A DNA stretch of 64,000 nt, taken from contig BAXG01000003.1 in the NCBI GenBank assembly GCA_001310455.1, positions 156,013 through 220,012 on the forward strand, given 5' to 3'. The stretch is from Photobacterium sp. JCM 19050. Lineage in GTDB: Bacteria > Pseudomonadota > Gammaproteobacteria > Enterobacterales > Vibrionaceae. Positions 49,497 to 59,277 of the stretch are shown here, piece by piece. A program made the translations under genes and the position numbers. The first letter of the stretch is position 1. Each line of letters begins with the position of its first letter. A model generated the notes under the pieces. That model did no database searches. It saw only the letters and a list, made by a program, of their open reading frames with translations, and had not been told where the DNA came from.

Positions 49497-50498
49497 AAGC
49501 TATGACCGCCGCATCGACCAAATTCAGCCTGTACTGGCGCAATACGGTTTTAACTCTCTCGACGAGGCGCGCGAATACTGCGAAAGCCGCGGCGTTGATG
49601 CCTACCAAATTGCAAAGGAAACCCAACCCATTGCCTTTGACAACGCTGGTTGGGCGTACACCTTGGGTGCAGCGATTGCCTTGAAAGAAGCAGAGAAAAA
49701 AGAGGGAGTGCTGTCGGCATCCGAAGCAGCAGAATGGATTGGTCAAGGCCTGCAAACCTTCTGCATTCCGGGCTCAGTAGCCGCTCAGCGTGAGGTAGGT
49801 CTCGGCCACGGTCGCCTTGGTGCACGCCTTTTGAGTGAAGAGACTGACTGCTTCTGCTTCCTTGCCGGTCACGAATCTTTCGCCGCTGCAGAAGGTGCAA
49901 TAAAGATTGCCCTCAATGCCAACAAGGTGCGCCAGAAGCCTCTGCGCGTCATCCTGAACGGTCTGGGTAAAGATGCTGCATACCTGATTGCCCGTATTAA
50001 CGGCTTTAACTACGTACAAACCCAGTACGACTACAATACCGGCGAGCTGAACGTTGTGAATGAACGCCGTTTCTCCGAGGGAGCGCGGGGCGACATCAAC
50101 TGCTATGGCGCTGACGACGTGCGTGAGGGCGTCGCAATCATGCACCGCGAAAACGTGGATATTTCCATCACCGGTAACTCCACAAACCCTACCCGCTTCC
50201 AGCACCCGGTCGCGGTACCTACAAAAAAGAGCGCCTGGAACAAGGCAAGGCATATTTCTCCGTGGCCTCAGGTGGTGGTACCGGCCGAACCCTGCACCCA
50301 GACAACGTAGCAGCAGGCCCGGCATCATACGGTATGACCGACACCCTAGGCCGAATGCACTCAGATGCGCAGTTTGCCGGTTCTTCCTCCGTGCCTGCGC
50401 ACGTTGAGATGATGGGACTGATTGGCATGGGCAACAACCCAATGGTTGGCGCAACTGTCGCTGTCGCCGTTGCGGTGGCACAAAGCCTGAAACCGTAA
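49483..50498 (+). CDS. GGGtGRT protein, one frame break
   Basis: About 338 aa, named for GGGTGRT at residues about 270. Other conserved runs are SITGNSTNPTRFQHPVAGTY, SEETDCFCFLAGHESFAAAEG and VILNGLGKDAAYLIARING. Function unknown. One G missing in GTCGCGGGTACC near 50,214 breaks the frame before GTYKKERLEQG. CAGGAGAACATCACC precedes the ATG. It overlaps the NifU-like gene, so both are likely one unit. The glycine-rich loop suggests binding of a phosphate or cofactor, an inference. The C-terminus has GLIGMGNNPMVGATVAVAVA. Confidence 0.85.
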
Positions 50499-50510
50499 GC
50501 GTTGATATTT

Positions 50511-50548
50511 GAGCGGGAACAGCTTGGCTGCTCCCGCCCTTTCATTTT
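50511..50548 (+). terminator. Terminator-like hairpin between GGGtGRT and the pyrophosphatase-like gene
   Basis: GCGGGAACAGC-TTG-GCTGCTCCCGC followed by CCTTTCATTTT. The T-run is interrupted, so partial readthrough to the next gene is likely. Confidence 0.65.
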
Positions 50549-50557
50549 GGGTACTGA

Positions 50558-51493
50558 ATGATTTATGTAACCGGCCATACAAAACCAGACAGCGACAGTA
50601 TCTGCGCAGCCATTGCCTGTGCAGCACTCCTCAACGCACGCGGCCACGATGCCGTTGCCGTCCGTCAGGGCGAACTCACCCGCGAAACCCAGTTTATCCT
50701 TGCGCTCACAGACAAAAATCCTCCACTTCCATGCCCGCCGTTGAAAGGTGAAAAGGTTTGGCTGGTGGATTTTTCGGATAAAAACCACGGCCCGGCCGAT
50801 CTGGATGATGCAACTATTTTGGGTATCATCGACCACCAGCCTTTGGGCAACGTGACCACCGCCGCGCAACTTGAAGCCTGTATCTGGCCTGTTGGCAGTA
50901 CGTGTACCGTTCTCTCCAGCCTATTTGTTCTGGAGAACATCGCCATTGATAAATCAATGGCGATGCTATTACTTGCCGGTATTGTCAGTGACACCGTAGG
51001 CCTGACTTCTCCCACCACCACAGAGCGTGACGTGCGGGCTTGCAACCAACTCGCGATGCAGGCGGAGATTTGTCTGTCCACGTTTATCCGCGACTTGCTG
51101 ACCATCAAAACCTCTATCGAAGGCATTGATGCCTACACCCTGGTGAATCGGGATATGAAGGTATACCTGTGGGGTGACGGTCGAATTGGAATCGGACAAA
51201 TTGAATTAGCCACCTTTAATCAGGTTCAGGACATCAAGCCGGCGTTTTATGCCGCTATGCTGAAAAGCTGCGTTGATTTGGACCTTGATCTTGTTGTGCT
51301 GATGTTGACCGATATCCGGAGCGCGGTAACACACCTAATCTGGCATGGTGATTGGGGTGAACACCTCAGTCACCATGCTGAAAACGGGGAAATCGTCATG
51401 ACGAAAACCCTGAGCAGGAAACAACAAGTATGGCCCTGGCTGCAAAATATCCTGTCAGTCAGCGGCGTATCAAACCAGGCTGCTATTTATTAA
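50558..51493 (+). CDS. Manganese-dependent inorganic pyrophosphatase-like (DHH family)
   Basis: A 311-aa member of family II pyrophosphatases (PpaC). Metal-binding motifs are YVTGHTKPDSDSICAAI, WLVDFSDK and GIIDHQPLGNV; the C-terminal DHHA2-like substrate domain ends with TLSRKQQVWPWLQN, normally SRKKQ. The first and third motifs are close to consensus; the second has VDFSD in place of the usual VDHNE, so the enzyme may have changed activity or metal. It is downstream of NifU/GGGtGRT with a hairpin between, and 10 nt before uspA. Confidence 0.85.
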   Translation: MIYVTGHTKPDSDSICAAIACAALLNARGHDAVAVRQGELTRETQFILALTDKNPPLPCPPLKGEKVWLVDFSDKNHGPADLDDATILGIIDHQPLGNVTTAAQLEACIWPVGSTCTVLSSLFVLENIAIDKSMAMLLLAGIVSDTVGLTSPTTTERDVRACNQLAMQAEICLSTFIRDLLTIKTSIEGIDAYTLVNRDMKVYLWGDGRIGIGQIELATFNQVQDIKPAFYAAMLKSCVDLDLDLVVLMLTDIRSAVTHLIWHGDWGEHLSHHAENGEIVMTKTLSRKQQVWPWLQNILSVSGVSNQAAIY

Positions 51494-51503
51494 GGAGTCC
51501 CAA

Positions 51504-51932
51504 ATGTCCCCCTATAAAACGATTCTTCTGGCAGTGAACCCAAACGAAGGTGACGCTCGCAACCTAATCAAAAAAGCTTGTGGGATTGCTGCGTTTCATC
51601 AGGCGAAACTCCATCTGGCCTATGTTGAGCCGGGGGTGGGAGATCACAGCTATAACGACATCGAATTTGGCCTCGCGGAATACGGCGAAGAAATATCAGA
51701 ACAGCGCCTTAGTCATCTTGCATCCTTAGCCAAGGATGCCGGTTATGAAATCGCCGCATTCCATATGGCCCGGGGTGACGTCGCACGTCAGGTGAAAAAG
51801 CTCAACAATGAACTGGGTGTGGATCTGGTTATCTCTGGCCATCACCATCACCACATGGGCTGGCTGACCGGGGACATTGGTGCGGAGCTGAGCAAAAAGC
51901 TGGATCGCGATCTGCTCCTGATCAAAGCCTGA
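51504..51932 (+). CDS. uspA: Universal stress protein A family
   Basis: About 142 aa, single Usp domain. Start YKTILLAVNPNEGD; the C-terminal LVISGHHHHHMGWLTGDIGAEL includes the usual GxHG/G-x9-G(S/T) site in a modified form with five consecutive His. It is a nucleotide-binding stress protein in this family. AAGGAG precedes the ATG by 7 nt. Located immediately after the DHH gene and probably cotranscribed. The His cluster might bind metal; that is inference. Confidence 0.88.
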   Translation: MSPYKTILLAVNPNEGDARNLIKKACGIAAFHQAKLHLAYVEPGVGDHSYNDIEFGLAEYGEEISEQRLSHLASLAKDAGYEIAAFHMARGDVARQVKKLNNELGVDLVISGHHHHHMGWLTGDIGAELSKKLDRDLLLIKA

Positions 51933-51956
51933 ACGACAGAAGATCTGAAGAAAACA

Positions 51957-51976
51957 CCTTGATCATCTTTCCGAAT
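51957..51976. repeat. Long direct repeat, copy 1 (other copy at 58796-58815)
   Basis: CCTTGATCATCTTTCCGAAT occurs here and again at 58796-58815 (22 identical bases including CA before each). The two copies flank the putP-putA-regulator block. See finding. Confidence 0.5.
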
Positions 51977-52015
51977 ATCAAGTCCGGCTGATCATGAATG
52001 ACGATGAACGGCAAA

Positions 52016-52045
52016 AAGCCCGCATTGAACGAAGCGGGCTTTTCT
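52016..52045. terminator. Bidirectional terminator between uspA and putP
   Basis: AAGCCCGC/GCGGGCTT with A5 before and TTTC after; serves uspA on plus and putP on minus. Confidence 0.8.
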
Positions 52046-52062
52046 TTATACCGGACCAAAAG

Positions 52063-53557
52063 TTAGTCAAGCGTTTCCAGTTTACGCTCATACTCCTCGA
52101 AACGTGTCTGGATATCTTTCGGCGCCTCTCCGGTCAATTTCGTCACCGCCACAATAGCAACACTGGCGAAAATGAACCCGGGAACAATTTCATAGATGTC
52201 AAACAAACCGCCGGATAGCTGCTTCCAAACGACAACGGTAATACCACCGACCAGCACCCCGGTGATTGCGCCAACCCGACTCATCTCTTTCCAAAACAGG
52301 CTAAACAACAGCGCAGGGCCGAAGGCAGCACCAAAACCCGCCCAGGCATAAGAAACCAGGCCAAGTACCGTGCTGTCAGGTTCATGGCAAGCAACAGTGC
52401 GACCACAGACAAGGCAACCACCGCGATGCGGCCCACCATCACAACCTGCTGCGGTGTCGCTTCTTTGTTAAACACCTGCTTATAAAAATCTTCCGCCAAT
52501 GCAGATGACGAAACCAACAACTGGGAGTCGGCTGTACTCATGATGGCAGCCAGAATGGCGGCCAACAGGATACCAGCAACAACCGGATGGAATACCGCAT
52601 TCACCAACACCATAAAGATGGTTTCACCGTCCGCCAGTTTTCCACCCATATTGGCATCAACATACAAAATTCCCACCAGACCAATCAGCACAGCACCGGC
52701 CATGGATAATGCTGTCCAGCCAACGGCGATCCTCCTCGCAGTATCGATATCTTTGTTTGAGCGCGCCGCTTTGAAACGGGCAAGAATGTGCGGCTGGCCG
52801 AAGTAACCAAGCCCCCACGCTATCAGTGAAATAATGGCAACCGCCGAGAGAGGTTCACCTTTCACATCATTCCAGAGCGTCATCAACTCCGGGTTCTTTG
52901 CCACGAGTGAAGAAGAGAGGTCTGTCAGGGAGCCATCTAATGCGACAAGAGGGACAATGATAAGCGCAGCGGCCATCAGCAACCCCTGCACCAAGTCCGT
53001 CCAGGATACTGCCAGGAAACCTCCAAACAGGGTGTAGGAAACCACACACACCGTACCGACAATCACCGCGATGGAATAGTCCAGCCCGAAGACGGTTTCA
53101 AACAGCTTGCCGCCAGCCACCAGCCCTGAACTGGTATAAAAGAGGAAGAAAAGCAAAATGAAGAACGCGGAGATGGTTTGCAGCAGATGGGAATTGTCCT
53201 TGAAACGGCGGGCGAAGTACTCCGGGATAGTCAGGGCATTGTCCAGCTCAATGGTGTAGGTTCTCAGGCGTTTGGCACAAATCAACCAGTTCAGCCAGGT
53301 ACCCACCAGCAAACCACCGGCCAGCCACAGTGACTCCATTCCAGCGGCGTAAGCATAGCCGGGAAGTCCGAGCAACAACCAGCCACTCATATCCGATGCA
53401 CCGGCTGAGAGTGCCGCCGGCCAGGGACCGAGGGAGCGGCTCCGAGGAAGTAGTCTTCCGAGTTTGCAGTACGGCGGTAGGCATACACACCGATCGCCAG
53501 CATCACCACCAGATAAACAATAAACGTTGCGCTAATAGCAAAAGTATTTTCAATCAT
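52063..53557 (-). CDS. putP: Sodium/proline symporter, two frame breaks
   Basis: About 497 aa of the SSS family, importing L-proline with Na+. Thirteen membrane segments are expected. Start MIENTFAISATFIVYLVVML, then SDMSGWLLLGLPGYAYAAG, LIAWGLGYFGQPHILARF (Na+/proline site) and STADSQLLVSSSALAEDFYK. The frame breaks near 53,420 (SEDYFLG to DMSGW) and near 52,300 (to SLFWKEMSR). ATG 53557 with GAGGTAAATGGA upstream. It follows the ALDH-like gene and putA in one direction, so it is probably one operon for proline use. Confidence 0.92.
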
Positions 53558-53631
53558 TCCATTTACCTCAAATAAGGCGCCGGTTCCTGACGCTTTTTGG
53601 TTCCCGGACGGCCAACAGCGTCCGGATAGGT

Positions 53632-54318
53632 TTATCCACTTCCCAGCTCAAGCAGGGTGGCGTTGCCACCAACAGCGGTAATATTGATGGTGCGGGTACA
53701 TTCCGTCACAAACCTCAGCAGGTATACTGGCGAACCGATTTCAGGAAGGTTTTGTGTATCCGTTTCGGCAACTACCTGTACCAACGCGCCTTCCCGCAAC
53801 GAGAGAGCAACGTCCATCTTGTGTACCTGCTGCGCGTCTCCGCAAAACGCCACACCGTCAATGCCCGGTACGTGAGCGAGCTCTTCGTCTGATGGATTGG
53901 CGTATTGCTGGACAACACGGTCCGGACAGCCGGCTTTGGCAAGGTCGGCAACCAGTGCAGTACCGACTTCCCCTTCCGCACAAAGTACGACCGTATTTCC
54001 TGCCACCAAAGCCGCTGCCAGTTGCCCGGCAAGAGCCGTTTCCCCGTTGCCTGCAACCAAAAAGGTCCCCCTGCCGGCGCAGTAAAGCTCATTGGTTTCA
54101 CCAGTAGGGCCGGGCATCCACTCTGTTTCGGCGATGAGGTGCGTTGCCTGGTTGCACTGGAAGCGCACCATCTCAGCGGCATCTGAGTAAGGCGCGCCAC
54201 GATTCCCAAGAATGTCCGCCCACTTTTCCAGCAGGACAACCCGATTATCGACACCAAGTTCGTTCCACTGCTCCCATACTGCCCGGCTCTGTTCAATCGC
54301 TGTTTTTAACGCAGTCAT
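53632..54318 (-). CDS. Stand-alone aldehyde dehydrogenase-fold domain in the put operon
   Basis: A 228-aa protein between putA and putP. FLVAGNGETALAGQLAAALVAGNTVVLCAEG is ALDH Rossmann-like sequence, and GIDGVAFCGD and PEIGSPVYLLRFVTECTRTINITAVGGNATLLELGSG resemble the C-terminal ALDH-superfamily domain of long PutA proteins. The catalytic Cys and Glu of an ALDH are not present, so it is probably non-enzymatic. ATG 54318 with AAGGAGAAAGACT is a strong start. Likely assists PutA, for example in tetramerisation or closing the channel between active sites; this is by analogy to type B PutA. Confidence 0.75.
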   Translation of the reverse strand: MTALKTAIEQSRAVWEQWNELGVDNRVVLLEKWADILGNRGAPYSDAAEMVRFQCNQATHLIAETEWMPGPTGETNELYCAGRGTFLVAGNGETALAGQLAAALVAGNTVVLCAEGEVGTALVADLAKAGCPDRVVQQYANPSDEELAHVPGIDGVAFCGDAQQVHKMDVALSLREGALVQVVAETDTQNLPEIGSPVYLLRFVTECTRTINITAVGGNATLLELGSG

Positions 54319-54344
54319 AGTCTTTCTCCTTAGTCCCATCGGCG

Positions 54345-57300
54345 TTAATGGGAAGCAATAACCGGTTTGGTAAAGCGGTAAAGATAGTGCGGCCCGCCGG
54401 CCTTTGGCCCGGTCCCCGACAGCCCTTGCCCACCAAATGGCTGAACACCGACAACAGCACCAACCTGGTCGCGGTTTATGTAGCAGTTCCCCACTCTCGC
54501 CCGCTTTTCGATGTGCCGGTACGTTGTCTCATTCCGGGAGTGCACACCAAGCGTCAAGCCGAACCCGGTTGCATTTACCTGATCGATCACCTTATCAAGC
54601 TCATCTGCCCGGTAGCGGATGATATGGAGAACCGGGCCAAAGTTCTCACTCTCCAGTTGGCGGATGTCATCAATCTCAAACGCAACAGGGGCGATATAGT
54701 CTCCGTTTGCACAGCTTTCATTCAGCGCAACTTCATAAATCAGCCGGCCTTGCTGTTTCATCTTATCGATATGGGCAGCTAGCTTCTGACGGGCTTTTTC
54801 GTCAATAACCGGGCCTACATCAGTGCTAAGTGCCTCAGGAAGCCCGACCGACAATTCCGCCATCGCCCCTTTGATAAGCGGAATGATTCTGTCTGCCACA
54901 TCCCGCTGAACAAACAGCACCCTGAGCGCCGAGCAGCGCTGACCGGCTGACGCAAAAGCAGAGCGAATCACATCCCGGACAACCTGCTCCGGCAAGGCTG
55001 TACTGTCCACCAGCATCGCATTTTGTCCGCCGGTTTCTGCAATAAGCGGTGACGCGCCACACTGACGGCCGGCCAACGCACGATTTATACGTTGGGCGGT
55101 TGGCGTTGAACCCGTAAAGGCAACACCAGCAACGCGCTCATCTGAAGTAAGTACTGACCCCACAGTCGCGCCATCACCCGGTACAAACTGAATCACACCA
55201 CCCGGAATACCGGTTTCAAGCAGCAGTTCCAACGCCCGGAATGCAATAAGCGACGTCTGCTCAGCAGGTTTGGCTATCACGGTATTGCCCGTAACCAGTG
55301 CGGCGGCAACCTGCCCGATAAAAATCGCCAGCGGGAAATTCCAAGGCTGATACAAACGAATACACCACGCCCCTGATGCTTCAGCCGATTTTTCTCGCCT
55401 TGATACGAAGTGAATACTTGCTCACTCGAAAGATTGGCGATGGCTTGCTGCGGGTAATAACGGAGGAAATCAACAGCTTCACGCACTTCGTCAATGGCAT
55501 CTTGTATCGTTTTACCTGCTTCTCGATGGCACAGCGCTACCAGCTCAGGTGTATGCATTTCAAGCTTATCTGCCAGCGACAGCAGGTATTTCCCGCGTTC
55601 CTGAATCGAGCATTCCTGCCAGGTCGGGTAGGCAGAAAATGCGCACGCAAGGGCTGTTTCCACAGTCTCTTCCGCGGCCCAATCGACAGCACCAACGGTG
55701 ATATTTCGGTTATGGGGGGACGTCACCATATGGGACGCCCCTACCTTTTCTGACCATTTACAAGAGGCATGGCATGCCAGCGGTGGTCACCCATAAACGA
55801 TTGGATTGCTTCACAAAGCGGCGTCCACTGACTTTCAATCGCCAACGGCAGACCCCAGGAATTGCGACGGGACTTGCCAAAAATATCTCCCGGTAATGGA
55901 ATCCGGTCATTGTGAAAGTGAGGGCGAGACTTGAGCGTGGTGACCGGGTGTTCTGTCAGCTCGGCCACCGGGCAACGCGCATCAACCAGGCGATGGACAA
56001 ATGAGCTGTTCGCTCCGTTTTCCAAAAGACGCCTGACAAGGTAAGGAAGAAGATCTTTATGGCTTCCAACTGGTGCATAAATCCGGACATCGCACCCGAG
56101 TCTGGCCCGGACATGGCTGTAAAGCGCCTCGCCCATGCCGTGCAAACGCTGGAACTCAAAATCCCCGTGGGTTGCCATTGAAGACACCGCCGAGATGGTG
56201 TGTGCATTGTGGCTCGCAAATTGTGGGTACAGGCACCCGCGAACCGGGTCACTGAGCAAAAAACGGGCGCAGGCAAGGTAGGACACATCGGTCCCTTCCT
56301 TCCGGGTAAAAACAGGGTAGCTTTCCTGCCCTCGTTGTTGTGCCAGCTTAATTTCGCTGTCCCAATATGCCCCTTTTACCAGGCGTACCGGTATGCGATC
56401 GCCCTGTTCTTTTGCCAGCGCCGTCAGCCAGCCAGAACCGGCAGAGCCCGCTTTGAGTAGGCCTGTACCACGAGACCGAACTCCCCCCATCCTTTAACCG
56501 ATTCATGGCGATAGAGCTTTTCAAATAACTTAAGGGAAAGTTCGAGCCGGTCGGATTCCTCCGCGTCTATGGTAATCGCAACCTTTGCCTTTCGGGCATG
56601 TCCCAGCAAGGACAGCACTGTCGAATACATTTCGGTCATCACCCGGTGTTCCTGAAACACCTCATACCGGGGGTGAAGGGCTGACAGCTTTATAGAGACA
56701 GACGGTGCCGGCCCGGTTCCCTCCTCACGCGCCCGGCCAACCGCCTCGATAGCGCTCAGGTAATCGTGAAAATACTTGTCAGCATCCTCACGGGTAAGGG
56801 CGGCTTCACCCAGCATGTCAAAAGAATAGGTGTATCCACCCTGCCGAGGTTTGCGTCCTTTATCCAGCGCTTCATTGATTGTCCGGCCCAATACGAACTG
56901 ATGACCCATGATTTTCATGGCCTGGTTCATTGCCTTTCGGATAACCGGCTCAGACATCTTATTGACCAGACGGTTCAGCACCGAACCGGCATTGCCTTCC
57001 TGTTGTTCATCGAGGGAAACCACCTTGCCGGTCAGCATTAGGCCCCAGGTGGAGGCGTTCACAAACAGCTTGTCTGAGTTTTTAAGGTGGGATTTCCAGT
57101 CAGCAACACTCAGTTTGTCTTTGATCAGTGCATCTGCCGTTGCCGTATCCGGGATCCGCATCAGGGCTTCGGCAAGGCACATCAGGAGGATCCCTTCCCG
57201 GGTATCCAGGCTGTATTCCAGAAGCAGGGCATCGATCATCTGAACCGCCGTTTTATCGTTTCTGACCCGTTCAATAAGATCCGCTGCAACCGACTCGATC

Positions 57301-57455
57301 CGGCCGTTCTCCTCAACCGAAGGTTCTGCCAGACTTACCAACTGTTCCAGCAAACTCGATTCATCAACGCTGTAAAGAGGAGAAATGGCTGACCAATGCA
57401 TACTCAAAGGTTGGTCAAAGAACTCTGGGCCAGTGACATCCGTTGCCTTGTACAT
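54345..57455 (-). CDS. putA: Bifunctional proline dehydrogenase/L-glutamate gamma-semialdehyde dehydrogenase, three frame breaks
   Basis: About 1,037 aa that converts proline to glutamate. No N-terminal RHH DNA-binding domain, so it is not a repressor. PRODH part: VSIKLSALHPRYE, DAEESDRLELSL, RLVKGAYWDSEIK and ASHNAHTISAV with EFQRLHGMGEAL. P5CDH part: YQPWNFPLAIFIGQVAAAL, AETGGQNAMLVD (catalytic Glu) and SAGQRCSALRV (catalytic Cys). Breaks lie near 56,470, 55,745 (one G missing after QKR) and 55,345. ATG 57455 with GAGGTGGACACT upstream. Operon with the ALDH-like gene and putP. Confidence 0.92.
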
Positions 57456-57777
57456 AGTGTCCACCTCGTCATTCAATCTCACAGCCAGCGTTTATCCAGC
57501 AGAGTATTTCCCTGTGTATATTTCGGCTAACCACTTATGTGTTACGTATTTGTTGCAATTGGCGGCATTTTATTTCCGATGATCACGGCAGGTCTTTCGT
57601 AATCCTCCGGCATCTTTTTAAAATCCTCCAACGGATAACAAAACCGGTGTCAGATCATCCAGAGTTTTTAACAATTTGGCCTGAGAAATGCGCAACCAAT
57701 CGCATTACATTGAGTATATAGAAGGGCATAAGTAATGACGGAAGTGAGCAAGGACGAGTCTGAAAGTCAGAAAGGTC
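57456..57777. promoter_or_regulatory. putA promoter region
   Basis: About 320 bp between the AraC regulator stop and putA start, both on the minus strand. It must contain the putA promoter; the palindrome-poor, AT-rich sequence gives no certain operator. Confidence 0.4.
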
Positions 57778-58548
57778 TCAGGCGTTGCGGCGGCGAAACT
57801 CGCTGGGTGGCATACCAAAACTGCGGGTAAAAGCTGAAGTCAGGCCACTTTGGCTTGCAAAACCGCAACTGTCCGCTATCTGGGAAAGGCTTAATTCACT
57901 TTCCTTTATCAGCTCACGGGCAACTTTTAAGCGTCTGTCGAGGACAAACTGATGGGGGGTGATACCAGTTTGCTGTTTGAAAAGGTGGTGAAACTGGCTT
58001 TCTCCCAGGAAACACTGGCCTGCAAGCTGGGCGACCGATATTTTTCTGTGAAGGTGTTTCAGGATATAGCGCTCAATGACATCAAGATCCAAGCGCCCAC
58101 CGCGGTAAACCAAGGCCGATGAATCCCGGAAATGCCGTTGCATGACACACAAAATGGTATCGGCACTCGCTCTTGCAAGAAGAAGATCATCCGGGCTGGC
58201 AATCATTTCGGCGCTCAGCGCTCGAACCAGGAGCTCGCCCTGGCTGTCGAGGTTAAAATAAACCTGCTTTTCAAACATTGCGTCCATTCGGGAATGCCAA
58301 GTATGGTTTTTTTCATCAATAGGAAAATTGATCACCAGAATTTGGTTATTCCCCATACCGACATACGCATGATCGGAATTTGAGGCAACAAGGCATCCCT
58401 GACCCGGGCCAACCAGGCTTCCGTAACCTTTTACGTCAAATTCAGACTGACCGCGCAAACCTATGACGACCTGGTGGTATTGGTGGGCATGATGGTGCTG
58501 CTCTTCGGGGAGCATGACAACCTGAGAAGCTGGCACCTTGTCGGACAT
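57778..58548 (-). CDS. AraC family regulator next to put genes
   Basis: A 256-aa protein. N-terminal cupin (EEQHHHAHQYHQVVIGLRGQ), then the two AraC helix-turn-helices: ISVAQLAGQCFLGESQFHHLF and LSQIADSCGFASQSGLTSAF. ATG 58548 (MSDKVPASQ) is preferred to 58608 because the latter adds a hydrophobic leader not expected in this family. It is upstream of putA in the same direction, 322 nt away, and is the likely regulator of proline catabolism. The His-rich cupin motif may bind metal or amino acid. Confidence 0.82.
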   Translation of the reverse strand: MSDKVPASQVVMLPEEQHHHAHQYHQVVIGLRGQSEFDVKGYGSLVGPGQGCLVASNSDHAYVGMGNNQILVINFPIDEKNHTWHSRMDAMFEKQVYFNLDSQGELLVRALSAEMIASPDDLLLARASADTILCVMQRHFRDSSALVYRGGRLDLDVIERYILKHLHRKISVAQLAGQCFLGESQFHHLFKQQTGITPHQFVLDRRLKVARELIKESELSLSQIADSCGFASQSGLTSAFTRSFGMPPSEFRRRNA

Positions 58549-58795
58549 ACGGCTGATAATCCTCACTGACGCGGGTAAGAGCAGAAAAGCTACCGGAAAC
58601 ATGATCAAGAGTGGTGTTTTCTACGGGCTTTGTCAATTGAACTGATTTTTTCCTTGTCAGAGCGAGGATCTATTCCCCAAAACCAGCGATTCAGCGACTT
58701 ACATCACGCCCAACGGATACAATTTCGACAGAAAAACCGATCTTACAAAGGATCACTCATGATCATTGTTCCGAAACATGAAAGATCCCATCGCA

Positions 58796-58815
58796 CCTTG
58801 ATCATCTTTCCGAAT
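58796..58815. repeat. Long direct repeat, copy 2
   Basis: Same 20 bases as at 51957-51976, in the same orientation. A related partial copy TGATCATTGTTCCGAA lies at 58760-58775. Confidence 0.5.
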
Positions 58816-58948
58816 TTATCCGTTTGGCAGAGCATCGTTCCGGCAAAACAGGGAGTGATGTAACAATTCCATTCATTTCTTTCATATCTTGAACCAATAG
58901 CACACTAAGTGTATGGCTTTGAAATCTATAAAAAAGCCGGGAAATTAA

Positions 58949-58964
58949 TGTGAAATACATTACA
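58949..58964. promoter_or_regulatory. CRP-like site
   Basis: TGTGA-AATACA-TTACA is one base from the CRP consensus TGTGA-N6-TCACA. TATTAT at 58965-58970 directly after it could be a -10 box, which would place CRP over the promoter. Confidence 0.45.
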
Positions 58965-58976
58965 TATTATGAAGAT

Positions 58977-59207
58977 AGGGGAATTCCCCCTACTTACAGT
59001 ATCAACATTGCGATATAGTGATTTCGCGGTCCAAGGTCTGGTACCTTGTATCGCTGGTCTATCGCAAGTGGACCATGTCAGAGAGTCGATGTGGACGTAC
59101 CCTCTAAACATCGCACTCCTTTGACACCTCTTCTACACGTCGTACAGGATTGTGCTCTCTATGAGCCGATATTCTGGTTTGCGCTGGCTAGTCCAGCGCT
59201 TTTTTTA
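58977..59207 (+). ncRNA. Candidate small regulatory RNA
   Basis: Noncoding segment ending in a clear Rho-independent terminator (59181-59207) with no gene upstream on that strand. A palindrome GGGGAATTCCCC lies at its 5' side. TTGCGATA (59008-59015) pairs TATCGCAA (59060-59067); GGTCCA (59028-59033) pairs TGGACC (59069-59074); AAGGT (59033-59037) pairs ACCTT (59043-59047). The first two pairs interlock, so alternative folds or a pseudoknot are possible. The 5' end is a guess from the -10 box at 58965. Not a class I recognise. Confidence 0.5.
59181..59207 (+). terminator. Intrinsic terminator of the candidate sRNA
   Basis: GCGCTGG-CTAGT-CCAGCGC followed by eight T. Confidence 0.85.
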
Positions 59208-59277
59208 TACCGATGTCTCCCAAAGCGTGTCATTTTTTCATACAATCCCCCCGCTTATAACGCAAAACAATAAAAAA

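Larger units (their letters stand above)
58549..59277. other. Intergenic region with a candidate sRNA and repeat
   Basis: About 730 bp between the AraC gene (minus) and the PAS-LuxR gene (plus). The left third carries TGATCAT repeats. The middle and right carry a CRP-like site and a structured segment ending in a terminator, described separately. No protein gene is evident. Confidence 0.5.
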
